Assembly: GCF_027925305.1 (NCBI RefSeq)
Contig: NZ_BSDR01000001.1
Span: 3,189,001 to 3,253,000, forward strand
Direction: 5' to 3'
Origin: Desulforhabdus amnigena
Lineage (GTDB): Bacteria > Desulfobacterota > Syntrophobacteria > Syntrophobacterales > Syntrophobacteraceae
DNA length: 64,000 nt
Shown: positions 55,035 to 62,479 of the stretch, piece after piece
How positions within the stretch are numbered: the first letter of the stretch is position 1
Layout: every line of letters starts with the position of its first letter
The notes under the pieces: generated by a model
Database searches by the model: none
Seen by the model: only the letters and a program-made list of their open reading frames with translations
What the model was told of the DNA's origin: nothing
Program-made: the position numbers and the translations under genes

Positions 55035-55084
55035 ATGCCCATGTCCCGCACCCCAGGCTCACTGGAATTGCGGGACATGGGCAT
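55035..55084 (+). terminator. Long hairpin terminator
   Basis: ATGCCCATGTCCCGCA (55035-55050) and its exact complement (55069-55084), an 18-nt loop, then TTGCTTTTC. Sixteen perfect base pairs is unusually long. It serves the plus-strand gene and possibly the convergent aro gene. Confidence 0.75.
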
Positions 55085-55126
55085 TTGCTTTTCAAAAAAG
55101 AATTGCCGCCCGGCTATTCTCCCCTT

Positions 55127-57028
55127 TCACAACCCCGCGTTGCCGCCCTTTCCATAGCTCCCCAGGAATTTGAGAAACTCGGCCTTTTCTTTTAACTGCT
55201 CCAAAAGCGGCGCATGATCCTCGTGGCTCAAGTCCACTTCCAGGTCAGCATAGAACAGGTATTCCCACGGCTTGCTGTGAATGGGCCTCGATTCCAGTTT
55301 GACCAGGTTGATGTGGTTGTCGGCAAAGATTTTCAGGGTCTCGTACAAAGCGCCCGGAGTGTCGCTCACGGAATAGATCAGGGAAGACTTGTTCCTGGGG
55401 CTTGTGAGCAGTTCATTTTTGGAGATCACAACAAACCGGGTGAAGTTTCTGGGATTGGTCTCTATGCCTTCCTTCAATATCTTCATTTGATAGAGCTCCC
55501 CCGCCTCTTCACTGGCAATGGCCACTTCACGCGGATTGTTGTTTTCCTTCACCCGGCGCACGGCGGTCGCCGTATCCTGGCAGGAAACGAGGTCCCACGA
55601 AGGATGCTGAGCCAGAAATTCCCTGCACTGCTGAAAAACCTGAGGATGGGAATAGACCCTTTCGATCTCTTCCATGGAAGTATTTTCATGACCTATCAAA
55701 TGATGCTTGATTCGAAGAGTCACTTCTCCCACTATTTTCAAGTCGTATTCGAGCAGCAGGTCATAGTTTTCATGAATACTTCCCGTAAGACTATTTTCCA
55801 CGGGGATGATACCCAAAGTGGCATTTCCATTTTCGACCCTCTCGAACACCTCCCTGAAAGAGGAACAGTTCTGGAGCGGCACCTCAGAGCCGAAGAACTG
55901 CAGGCCCGCTTTGTGACTGAAAGAACCGGGAACACCATGGTAGACGACTCTTGCCGGAAGATCCCCTGAATCCTTTACCGGGCGTTTCAAGAGGGCTGCC
56001 TTTTCGAGATACGCATAATCGACCTGTTTTCCCACTACTGGCGCGATGACATAAAGATCCCGCATGAGCTGTTCAAATTGTTCCGGGTAAAGACTCTGCG
56101 GGCCATCCGAAAGGGCTTTTTCCGGTTCGGTATGCACTTCGATGGTCAGTCCGTCAGCGCCAGCGGCAATGGCCGCCCGAGCCATGGGACTCACCATTTC
56201 CCGAATTCCTGTCGCGTGGCTGGGATCGATGATGATGGGAAGATGCGTCAATTTCTTGATAACGGGCACTGCCGTGAGGTCCAGCGTGTTCCGGGTGTAG
56301 CGCTCAAAAGTTCGAATGCCCCGTTCGCAGAGCATTACCTGATCATTTCCCTCGGAAAGAATATACTCGGCCGACATGAGCCACTCTTCGATGGTCGCCG
56401 AGAGGCCTCTCTTGAGAAGAACGGGTTTGCCGAGGCGTCCAACGCACTTGAGAAGTTCAAAATTTTGCATGTTGCGTGCGCCGATCTGCACCACGTCGAC
56501 ATACTTCATCATGAGATCGGCCTGGCTGGGAGAGGTCATTTCCGTAACCACTCCCATGCCGGTCTCATCCCGCACTTCACTCAAAATCTTGAGTCCCTCC
56601 TCCCCCAGCCCCTGGAAGGAATAGGGGGAGGTGCGAGGCTTGAAGGCGCCTCCGCGGAAGAGAACGGCGCCGCATTTGCGCACGGCCCTGGCGATTTCTA
56701 GGGTCCGTTTTCGGTCTTCCACTCCGCACGGCCCTGCAATCACAACCAGACGGTCTCCTCCAACAGCCACATCCCCTACATGAATGATGGAGGGTTTGGG
56801 GTGAAGTTCGCGACTCACCAGCTTGTAGGGCTTTGAAATGGGAATGGCCTTATCCACGCCCGGAAGAGTTTCAAAGTACCTGATATCCCTCTGAATCTTC
56901 CCCACCACTCCGAGAATTGTCTCTTCGACCCCTTCGATTTCCTTGATCAGGTAATCTTCCGAACGCAGCATATCCTTGAGTTGCTCTTTTTCTTCCCTGC
57001 TGATTCCTTTGCTCAGAACCAAAATCAC
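55127..57028 (-). CDS. Bifunctional DAHP synthase / prephenate dehydratase
   Basis: A 633-residue fusion. Residues 1-70 are a ferredoxin-like regulatory domain (VILVLSKGISREEKEQLKDM), and 75-335 a type I-beta DAHP synthase (VIAGPCGVED; QIGARNMQNFELL; LLKRGLSATIEEWL; IIDPSHATG). Residues 360-540 are prephenate dehydratase (VVYHGVPGSFSHKAGLQFFG; NFTRFVVI). The C-terminus is an ACT domain (LIYSVSDTPGALYETLKIF; KLESRPIHSKPWEY) that would sense phenylalanine. It joins the first step of aromatic synthesis to the Phe-specific step; no chorismate mutase domain is present. I chose the GTG at 57028 because AGGAGG lies 6 nt upstream and the FL domain starts there. A transcription attenuator precedes it. 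Confidence 0.9.
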   Translation of the reverse strand: MILVLSKGISREEKEQLKDMLRSEDYLIKEIEGVEETILGVVGKIQRDIRYFETLPGVDKAIPISKPYKLVSRELHPKPSIIHVGDVAVGGDRLVVIAGPCGVEDRKRTLEIARAVRKCGAVLFRGGAFKPRTSPYSFQGLGEEGLKILSEVRDETGMGVVTEMTSPSQADLMMKYVDVVQIGARNMQNFELLKCVGRLGKPVLLKRGLSATIEEWLMSAEYILSEGNDQVMLCERGIRTFERYTRNTLDLTAVPVIKKLTHLPIIIDPSHATGIREMVSPMARAAIAAGADGLTIEVHTEPEKALSDGPQSLYPEQFEQLMRDLYVIAPVVGKQVDYAYLEKAALLKRPVKDSGDLPARVVYHGVPGSFSHKAGLQFFGSEVPLQNCSSFREVFERVENGNATLGIIPVENSLTGSIHENYDLLLEYDLKIVGEVTLRIKHHLIGHENTSMEEIERVYSHPQVFQQCREFLAQHPSWDLVSCQDTATAVRRVKENNNPREVAIASEEAGELYQMKILKEGIETNPRNFTRFVVISKNELLTSPRNKSSLIYSVSDTPGALYETLKIFADNHINLVKLESRPIHSKPWEYLFYADLEVDLSHEDHAPLLEQLKEKAEFLKFLGSYGKGGNAGL

Positions 57029-57063
57029 AGTATGCCTCCTTAATACTTTTTCCGGGTTAAAAT

Positions 57064-57168
57064 AAAAAAAAGCCCCGAGGAGATTCTCCTCGGGGCTTTG
57101 GTAAGGATTCCCACCCCGGGCGTTTTTTTCAACCACCCGGGGGAATATCTGACTCTTTAGCTACCAAA
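57064..57168 (-). promoter_or_regulatory. Transcription attenuator of the DAHP synthase-prephenate dehydratase gene
   Basis: On the minus strand, a perfect 11-bp hairpin GCCCCGAGGAG/CTCCTCGGGGC (57072-57096) is followed by eight U residues (57064-57071), 35 bp before the start codon. Upstream, TTTGGTA (57162-57168) can pair with TACCAAA (57097-57103), whose 3' edge abuts the terminator stem, and CCCGGG pairs with CCCGGG (57136-57141/57115-57120). Mutually competing stems indicate attenuation, but the ligand or leader peptide is not clear. Confidence 0.7.
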
Positions 57169-57724
57169 CCAGGTGGATGGGCCGAAAAAAAAAGAAAAAA
57201 AAGCCAAAAAAATACCCGAAGCCGGCATTCTTTGAGATAAACCCACTGATTCTGGAAGCATAATTTGCGGAAAACAAATGACTGGACATAAATTCCCTTT
57301 TCGTTGTTTAGTTTAAGTCATAAATGGCTTTTCACATAAAGTCAACAAAAATCCCAATTTCAAAAGAGTCCCGGGAATCCCCGAACCAATCTCTTGTTCC
57401 CCGCCTCCCTAAATAAAAGCCTGTCCAAAAATTCGCAGTGCCATCAAAACATCCCCTCAGTTCCCCTGGGCATAGACATCAGAAAATTCCCCTTTCGAGG
57501 AGAGCGAGGGGGTAGGTTTTTCAAAATGATAATTGCTGAACAGGGGGTCCCCCGTCATCGAAGAAAATATTCAAAAAAGCCCTTGAATTTTTTTGAATTT
57601 GATCGGTGAAGGGTTATGATAATATGTGAAAAAATCGTAACAGTGAGTGCAAGAAATGTAACATAGCAAGGCGGGAACGCTGCATTGAAGTTCACGGGAG
57701 AACGATTTTTCAAAGCAAAATATC
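57169..57724. other. Intergenic region without a recognisable gene
   Basis: AT-rich. Around 57413-57520 is a badly degenerated piece resembling the palindromic repeat (AAAGCCTGTCC... GGGGGTAGGTTTT). It probably contains the promoter for the attenuated aro transcript, but none is convincing. Confidence 0.4.
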
Positions 57725-57910
57725 ATGGCATATCTATTGCTCTTTAGGACTGAATACAATACAGAGTTCATTCGGGATGATGTGGGACGTGGATGCAGAG
57801 GATTGCTTACAAATTTCAAACTTTCTGAGGAAGACTTCGATTCCCGAATATATTCGGTCAGGACTTTAGGAAATGCCTCTGTCATAGAGCTCGATAAAGG
57901 AGCAATATGA
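57725..57910 (+). CDS. Small hypothetical protein
   Basis: A 61-residue protein starting MAYLLLFRTEYNTEFIRDDV. The ribosome-binding site is weak (AAAGC). It overlaps the next small gene by ATGA and may be coupled to it. No homology recognised; kept because of that coupling. Confidence 0.5.
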   Translation: MAYLLLFRTEYNTEFIRDDVGRGCRGLLTNFKLSEEDFDSRIYSVRTLGNASVIELDKGAI

Positions 57911-58131
57911 AATTTCAATGTATTCGATGCCAAATCACCTGGGGAGAGGGAAACCCGGAAATCGAAGGGTATTCCCACGGATTATGTAAATACTGTTTGA
58001 AGGAGGCTCTGACTCCTCTTTACCGAAATAGGCAGACAAAGGAGGGCAACTTCGACTGTTTCGGTAAGGCCTGTGGATTTTGCGATCAATACACCTGCAA
58101 GTACCGAGATCTTTGCCTTTCAAACATTTAG
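57907..58131 (+). CDS. Small Cys-rich protein
   Basis: A 74-residue protein starting MKFQCIRCQITWGEGNPEIE with three Cys pairs: CIRC (5-8), CKYC, and CFGKACGFCDQYTCKYRDLC near the C-terminus, probably a zinc or Fe-S protein. AAAGGAGCAAT gives a good ribosome-binding site. Its TAG stop is part of the first bases of the next palindromic repeat. Confidence 0.7.
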   Translation: MKFQCIRCQITWGEGNPEIEGYSHGLCKYCLKEALTPLYRNRQTKEGNFDCFGKACGFCDQYTCKYRDLCLSNI

Positions 58132-58191
58132 AACCTATCCAGAAACCACCTGTGGACTTTGCGACACCCCCCTTGGTCCCCCCTCGAGGGG

Positions 58192-59612
58192 ATTGGCGTC
58201 AGGTTAAGAATGTTTTCCTTCCATTCTGAAGACTTACATTTAAATGTGTCCATCAGTTAAATGAGGTCTTCAGAAGGAGGAAAAACAAATGAAGGACAGC
58301 CAATTGATTCCTGTTGAAAACATGGACATTAAACTCGATGACGCAACTCTTTTGCTCAAAGCCAAAGAAACTGGCTTCATGAAGCGCATCAGAAAGTTTA
58401 ATCCATTCGATTTCATAAAGGCTCTCTGCCTTATGACTCTCTACAGCACAGTCAGTCTTGAAGTATTTGCCACAATTCTGGGGTTTGTTGCAGGCTCTTG
58501 CATCTCAAAGCAATCCCTCTGGGAGAGGATAACCCCCAAATGTGTTGCTTTTGTGCGCTCAGTGCTCATGTCACTCATGTTTAGAGCATCCAGCCTGGAA
58601 CCTCTCACAGCCAAAGGGGCATTCAGTCGTTTCAAGAGGGTTCTCCTCCAGGACAGCACTACCATTAACCTGCCCGAGAGTCTGGTTCGTTTCTTCCCCG
58701 GCTCAGGTAATCAGACGGGAAAGGTGCAAGCAATCATGAAAATTCAAGTCATCCATGATTTGCTCTCGCAGACTTGCCTTCATTTTGGGTTAAGTGGTTT
58801 TAGAAGAAACGATCAGAAAGCCTCTGCCGATATTCTTAACTTTGCCAGGCCAGGGGATCTTGTCATCCGAGATCTTGGCTATTTCGTTCTCAACATATTT
58901 AGATTATTTACCCGTCAAGGAATCTACTTCCTTACTCCCTATCAGCATAATGTTAATTATTATACAGAAGATGGAGAAAGACTCGATCTCCTTAAACTTC
59001 TCAAAAAACATCCTATTGTGGATACCATGATTGTAGCAGGAGCTACGGAGAGACTGCCGGTTAGACTCGTAGCCTCCCCTGTGCCTGCAAACATTGCCCA
59101 GATAAGGCGAAGAAAGCTCCTCAAGAAGGACAGAAGGTCCAATCCTACGAAAGAGCAACTCGAACTCCTTGGATGGGATATATTCCTCAGCAATGTTGGG
59201 GAGGATATCTGGGATAGCCTGACTGCATGCAGAATCTATGGCATCCGTTGGAGAATAGAGATTCTCTTTAAAGCATGGAAGAGTCACTTCCACCTCAACT
59301 CTTTGCCCCAGAAGGGGAGCAAGAGCTATATCGAGCTTCTTGTCTACTCAAGGCTTGTCTTCATCACTCTCTTTCAGTCTTTCTTTGCAGAATTCAGCGC
59401 ATATGCTTATGCCACTGAGGGCAAACATCTCAGTCTTTTGAAATTTGCTCAGTTTATCCAAGAACATATCTGGGCTCTTATCCTTTTATTCCACTCATCT
59501 CAGATGCCAAATCTTTTCCTTGAACAGCTACTCAGGCATTGTGCCTATGAATCACGTCATGAAAGGAAAAACTACCATGAAAAACTCTCTAATTTCTTAA
59601 CCTGACGCCAAT
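58192..59612 (+). mobile_element. IS4-family (IS231-like) insertion sequence, copy 2
   Basis: 1421 bp, same orientation, ends and length as copy 1, apparently identical throughout. 12-bp target duplications CCCCTCGAGGGG lie at 58180-58191 and 59613-59624. Insertion at the same internal point of another copy of the same repeat shows strong target preference. The lack of divergence implies recent transposition. Confidence 0.92.
58289..59605 (+). CDS. IS4-family DDE transposase, copy 2
   Basis: 438 residues with the same sequence as copy 1, including the DST, DLGYF and YREK active-site segments. Intact frame with the same ribosome-binding site. As direct repeats 10.9 kb apart, the two copies could recombine and delete the segment between them. 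Confidence 0.95.
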   Translation: MKDSQLIPVENMDIKLDDATLLLKAKETGFMKRIRKFNPFDFIKALCLMTLYSTVSLEVFATILGFVAGSCISKQSLWERITPKCVAFVRSVLMSLMFRASSLEPLTAKGAFSRFKRVLLQDSTTINLPESLVRFFPGSGNQTGKVQAIMKIQVIHDLLSQTCLHFGLSGFRRNDQKASADILNFARPGDLVIRDLGYFVLNIFRLFTRQGIYFLTPYQHNVNYYTEDGERLDLLKLLKKHPIVDTMIVAGATERLPVRLVASPVPANIAQIRRRKLLKKDRRSNPTKEQLELLGWDIFLSNVGEDIWDSLTACRIYGIRWRIEILFKAWKSHFHLNSLPQKGSKSYIELLVYSRLVFITLFQSFFAEFSAYAYATEGKHLSLLKFAQFIQEHIWALILLFHSSQMPNLFLEQLLRHCAYESRHERKNYHEKLSNFLT

Positions 59613-59892
59613 CCCCTCGAGGGGGGAATTAAAGGGGGGTGTCCGCTGCCGGGGTAGGTTTTCGGATAGGCTCTTAGTACATGCCCACACAAAGGGGTGC
59701 ACAAAATTCCATCCGTCATTCTCCTGAAGGCGGGAATGACGGACTGGAAATTTATCGCTTATTTGCGTGGAGCTGCACTGAGAAAGAATCGTATATCAAT
59801 CTGGATTCGCACAAAAGATTTTAAACCTCCTGTATTTCCACTCGAAGCTCCCCGTTTCTCAAGGGATACAAATAACCGGCTTGCGAAAATCC

Positions 59893-60852
59893 CTACTTTG
59901 CACAGTCAGTTAATAACCGGGATCTTTGGGAAGATGTGGTCTCTTCCAGAATGAAGAGTTCGTTTGTCTTTGCGAACTCCAAAAGGAACTTTCCCAAGAC
60001 GACTTCCTGCGTATGATATTGGAGGATTGCCTCACGTTTAGCCTCTACTTCCCGGGGGAGCAGGGAAAATGAGACCCAATTGGCCTGTTTGTCGGGAAAG
60101 TCTTTGGGCGGGGGAGGAAAAGAGCCGTCGCCCGTTTCCTTGCCCGAAGGCCAAGAACCAAAGTGGATCAAAAAGGCAAGCACCTCGGGCTTAATGGAGG
60201 GGTTTTTCTTTTGCAGTTCTTTCAATGAATCAAAAAAGAAATGGTATGTCGAACAATGATCAGGATGCATGTCCTCTGGTGGAGTCAAAGCCACCAGGGT
60301 AGGCCGAAATTCGATCAGTAAGCGCTTGATCTCTTTCTTTAAGTCTTCTCCATCATAGTCTGTGTGGGGCACGATAATCTCGGATGACGGCGGACGATTT
60401 TCTTTGGTGAAAGGAGACGTGTAGACCGTGGGGTCGGAGCGGAACGCCAGGAGCAGCTGACACAGTCCACCGTCCGGAAAACCGAGGAAAGACAGATCCT
60501 CCTTCTTTACCCCCAAAATGGCGAGGGCCTTCCTGGCCTCCTCCTCCCGTTCTCTGCCATAGCTGCGAAAGTCCTTCGCTGTTGGATGTGTGACGTGATT
60601 CTCACGCTCTACCCCTTCGAGATAGCCGTCCCCGCTTGTCATGAAGACAATTCTGACCTTCCCGCCTGCGCCAAGAACCCGCTGAATCAGCCCCCCTGCT
60701 CCAATGGTTTCATCGTCAGGGTGAGGAGAAAAGACCATAAGCCGCGTCTCATGCGAAATAAATGATTCTACCGTTTTGGTTTCCGCTGCATGAGCATGGG
60801 GAGCAATAAGCATACAAAGAATAACGACTATCGTCCAAAATTCCTGCCGCAC
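59893..60852 (-). CDS. Secreted PIG-L family deacetylase
   Basis: A 319-residue protein. A signal peptide (FWTIVVILCMLIAPHAHAAE) precedes the LmbE/PIG-L zinc-deacetylase domain: SPHPDDETIGAGGLIQRVL (PHPDDE zinc motif) and PEDMHPDHCSTYHF (third ligand His). Family members remove N-acetyl groups from GlcNAc-type sugars. The start is GTG at 60852 with GGGAGG upstream. Export suggests action on envelope or external glycans. Confidence 0.85.
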   Translation of the reverse strand: MRQEFWTIVVILCMLIAPHAHAAETKTVESFISHETRLMVFSPHPDDETIGAGGLIQRVLGAGGKVRIVFMTSGDGYLEGVERENHVTHPTAKDFRSYGREREEEARKALAILGVKKEDLSFLGFPDGGLCQLLLAFRSDPTVYTSPFTKENRPPSSEIIVPHTDYDGEDLKKEIKRLLIEFRPTLVALTPPEDMHPDHCSTYHFFFDSLKELQKKNPSIKPEVLAFLIHFGSWPSGKETGDGSFPPPPKDFPDKQANWVSFSLLPREVEAKREAILQYHTQEVVLGKFLLEFAKTNELFILEETTSSQRSRLLTDCAK

Positions 60853-60870
60853 TGCGTGTGACCTCCCAAC

Positions 60871-60983
60871 TTAAAGCCTATCCGCCCCCCCCTGTAGACT
60901 TTGTGCCCCCCCTTGGTCCCCCCTCGAGAGGGGAATTGAAGGGGGTGTCCGCTGCCGAGGAAGATTTTCGGATAGGCTCTTAG
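60871..60983. repeat. Palindromic intergenic repeat, copy 5 (diverged)
   Basis: Starts TTAAAGCCTATCC and ends TTCGGATAGGCTCTTAG; the left arm is damaged (CCGCCCCCCCCTGTAGAC) and the centre is CCCCTCGAGAGGGG. Confidence 0.75.
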
Positions 60984-60986
60984 GTT

Positions 60987-61114
60987 CTGTTGACATTTGA
61001 TGAAAGTTCCACATTTTCAGATAGATGCTTGATCTGCCTCGAAGCGCTCCTTTCCGGTGCAATGCCTTATGGATTCGGTCTCTACGAGAACGTTCCGATC
61101 TGAAATGTCAACAG
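60987..61114. repeat. Short inverted-repeat element, possible MITE or IS relic
   Basis: 128 bp bounded by perfect 12-bp inverted ends CTGTTGACATTT and AAATGTCAACAG. No ORF inside. Such ends resemble those of degenerated IS elements; no clean target duplication is visible. Confidence 0.5.
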
Positions 61115-61270
61115 CGCCTAGACAATGGGAGAAACCTCATGCCCTTCCGTAAGCCATATCCCTATAAGCTCTGAAACATTGGAACAAAAAATGGTCTGGA
61201 TGCACAACCTTTTTTTGTCGAATCCTTCCGAACGGCCAAGACAAGCATTAGTTTATATTTGTGAACTCAT

Positions 61271-61386
61271 TTAGAGCCTATTCGAAAATCTATCCTCGGC
61301 AAGCGGCCTCCCCTTCCATTTCCCCCCAAGGGGGGAGGACTGAGGGAGTGTTTCAAAGCCCGGAGGAGGCTTCCGGATAGGTCCCT
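61271..61386. repeat. Palindromic intergenic repeat, copy 6 (most diverged)
   Basis: TTAGAGCCTATTCGAAAATC ... CTTCCGGATAGGTCCCTG around a CCCCCCAAGGGGGG centre. Many substitutions, so an old copy. The stretch 61115-61270 before it holds no gene I can support. Confidence 0.7.
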
Positions 61387-61473
61387 GTTTGCAGAAAAGC
61401 AAAACCACTCTTGGCGAGAAAGAATGATTTTTAGCCAAGATTTGATTTTTCGAGATGAATGGAGGAGGTTTCT

Positions 61474-61821
61474 ATGGAATTAGGATCAATTATCCCTATG
61501 GCGTCTGAAAAAGGATGCGATTGTTGCGAGACGGGTGACGCAGAAAGAGATAAAAACGGTGAACCTTTTGGATGCGCCCAGAGGAAAATGATTTTTACCC
61601 GCAGAGAAGAAGAGGTTTTGAGGCGCATTCGTGAAGCCCGCGAGGAAGCCAAAAGCGTGAAGGCAAAAATCGACTATATCGCGGAACACGAATCCTCCAA
61701 TATGGAAGCATGGAAAAAAGCCAACAAAAAACTCGAGGAATTGAGACGCCTGCGGTGGGAACTGGAAAAAGAACGCATCGAGGCCGCCCACGAGCGAATG
61801 GTCCTCCTGGGACATGCCTGA
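61474..61821 (+). CDS. Small coiled-coil protein of unknown function
   Basis: A 115-residue protein starting MELGSIIPMASEKGCDCCET. The N-terminus has a Cys group (GCDCCETG, then GCAQRK); residues 40-105 are a charged coiled coil (REEEVLRRIREAREEAKSVK ... LEELRRLRWELEKERIEAAH). GGAGGAGGTTTCT before 61474 favours this start over one five codons upstream. Confidence 0.75.
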   Translation: MELGSIIPMASEKGCDCCETGDAERDKNGEPFGCAQRKMIFTRREEEVLRRIREAREEAKSVKAKIDYIAEHESSNMEAWKKANKKLEELRRLRWELEKERIEAAHERMVLLGHA

Positions 61822-61873
61822 CCGGATTTCATGCCTCTATTTCTTTCCACTTCTTCTTGATATTGGAATCGTT

Positions 61874-61912
61874 CAAAAGTCCGGAGATATTCTTCTCTCC
61901 TCCGGGCTTTTG
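61874..61912 (+). terminator. Rho-independent terminator
   Basis: CAAAAGTCCGGAG (61874-61886) and CTCCGGGCTTTTG (61900-61912) pair with one G-U; the stem ends in CTTTTG. It follows the coiled-coil gene and would work on either strand. From here to 62269 no gene is seen. Confidence 0.7.
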
Positions 61913-62269
61913 ACAAGAAAAAAGGCTCATGGTTCATAGCTCATGGTTCATGATAACATCGCTTTTCAAAAGCGTTTCCCACTTTCCCTATCGCCTTGCA
62001 CCTCTTTGTTTTTTTCATTTTTCGTTGAGGCCGTTCCGGTCATGGGGGGGTATTTGAAACAGAGCAGCCGGTCGACTCTCTTTAAGTGCTTTGCAGACAT
62101 TGATGTCGGCAGCGAAGATCCCGATGAAATCATCTGAGCATGAGGCAGAGAAAGAAAAAGGACAGCGGCAGGTGCTGAAAACCGCACAAGGTCATTGATT
62201 TTTGACTTGCAGTCGATTAATTTTATAACCTCTTGAACGTTGATTTGCCCAAGTACTGAAAAACAATTC

Positions 62270-62360
62270 GATGGCCGGGGGGGTGCTCTCCCAGAGAGAG
62301 CTGAGATCATACCCTTGGAACCTGATCCAGATCATACTGGCGGAGGAATCGGCAAACGAG
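62270..62360 (+). ncRNA. TPP riboswitch
   Basis: The THI-box core is readable: GGGGTGC (about 62279), GCTGAGATCATACCC (62300-62314), GGAACCTGATCCAGATCA, then GGCGGAGGAA. It binds thiamine pyrophosphate and regulates thiC downstream through the terminator at 62377. Confidence 0.93.
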
Positions 62361-62376
62361 ACAGCAATTCTCGGCA

Positions 62377-62404
62377 GGCCGTTTTTCCGAAACGGCCTTT
62401 TTTT
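62377..62404 (+). terminator. TPP-riboswitch expression platform terminator
   Basis: GGCCGTTT (62377-62384) pairs with AAACGGCC (62390-62397), followed by seven T residues. It lies 17 nt after the aptamer and 76 bp before thiC, so ligand binding should terminate transcription. Confidence 0.85.
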
Positions 62405-62479
62405 ATTTCTGGTTCTAATTCTTATGATGGATCTCAGTCTAAGCTACACCTCACTTCGACAGAACCCAAAGAGGAAATC

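Larger units (their letters stand above)
58128..59677. repeat. Palindromic intergenic repeat, copy 4, split by an IS
   Basis: The left half (58128-58191, TTAGAACCTATCCAGAAACC...) and right half (59613-59677, ...TTTTCGGATAGGCTCTTAG) flank the second IS. The central palindrome CCCCTCGAGGGG is duplicated at the insertion. Confidence 0.85.

Noticed and set aside
57097-57168. A T-box riboswitch upstream of the aro fusion (GGGTGG seen)
   Set aside because: Too short for a T-box and lacks the specifier stem and the full conserved box; treated as an attenuator of unknown type.
59697-59954. An 85-codon plus-strand frame next to IS copy 2
   Set aside because: No ribosome-binding site, overlaps the end of the PIG-L gene, and has no protein-like features.
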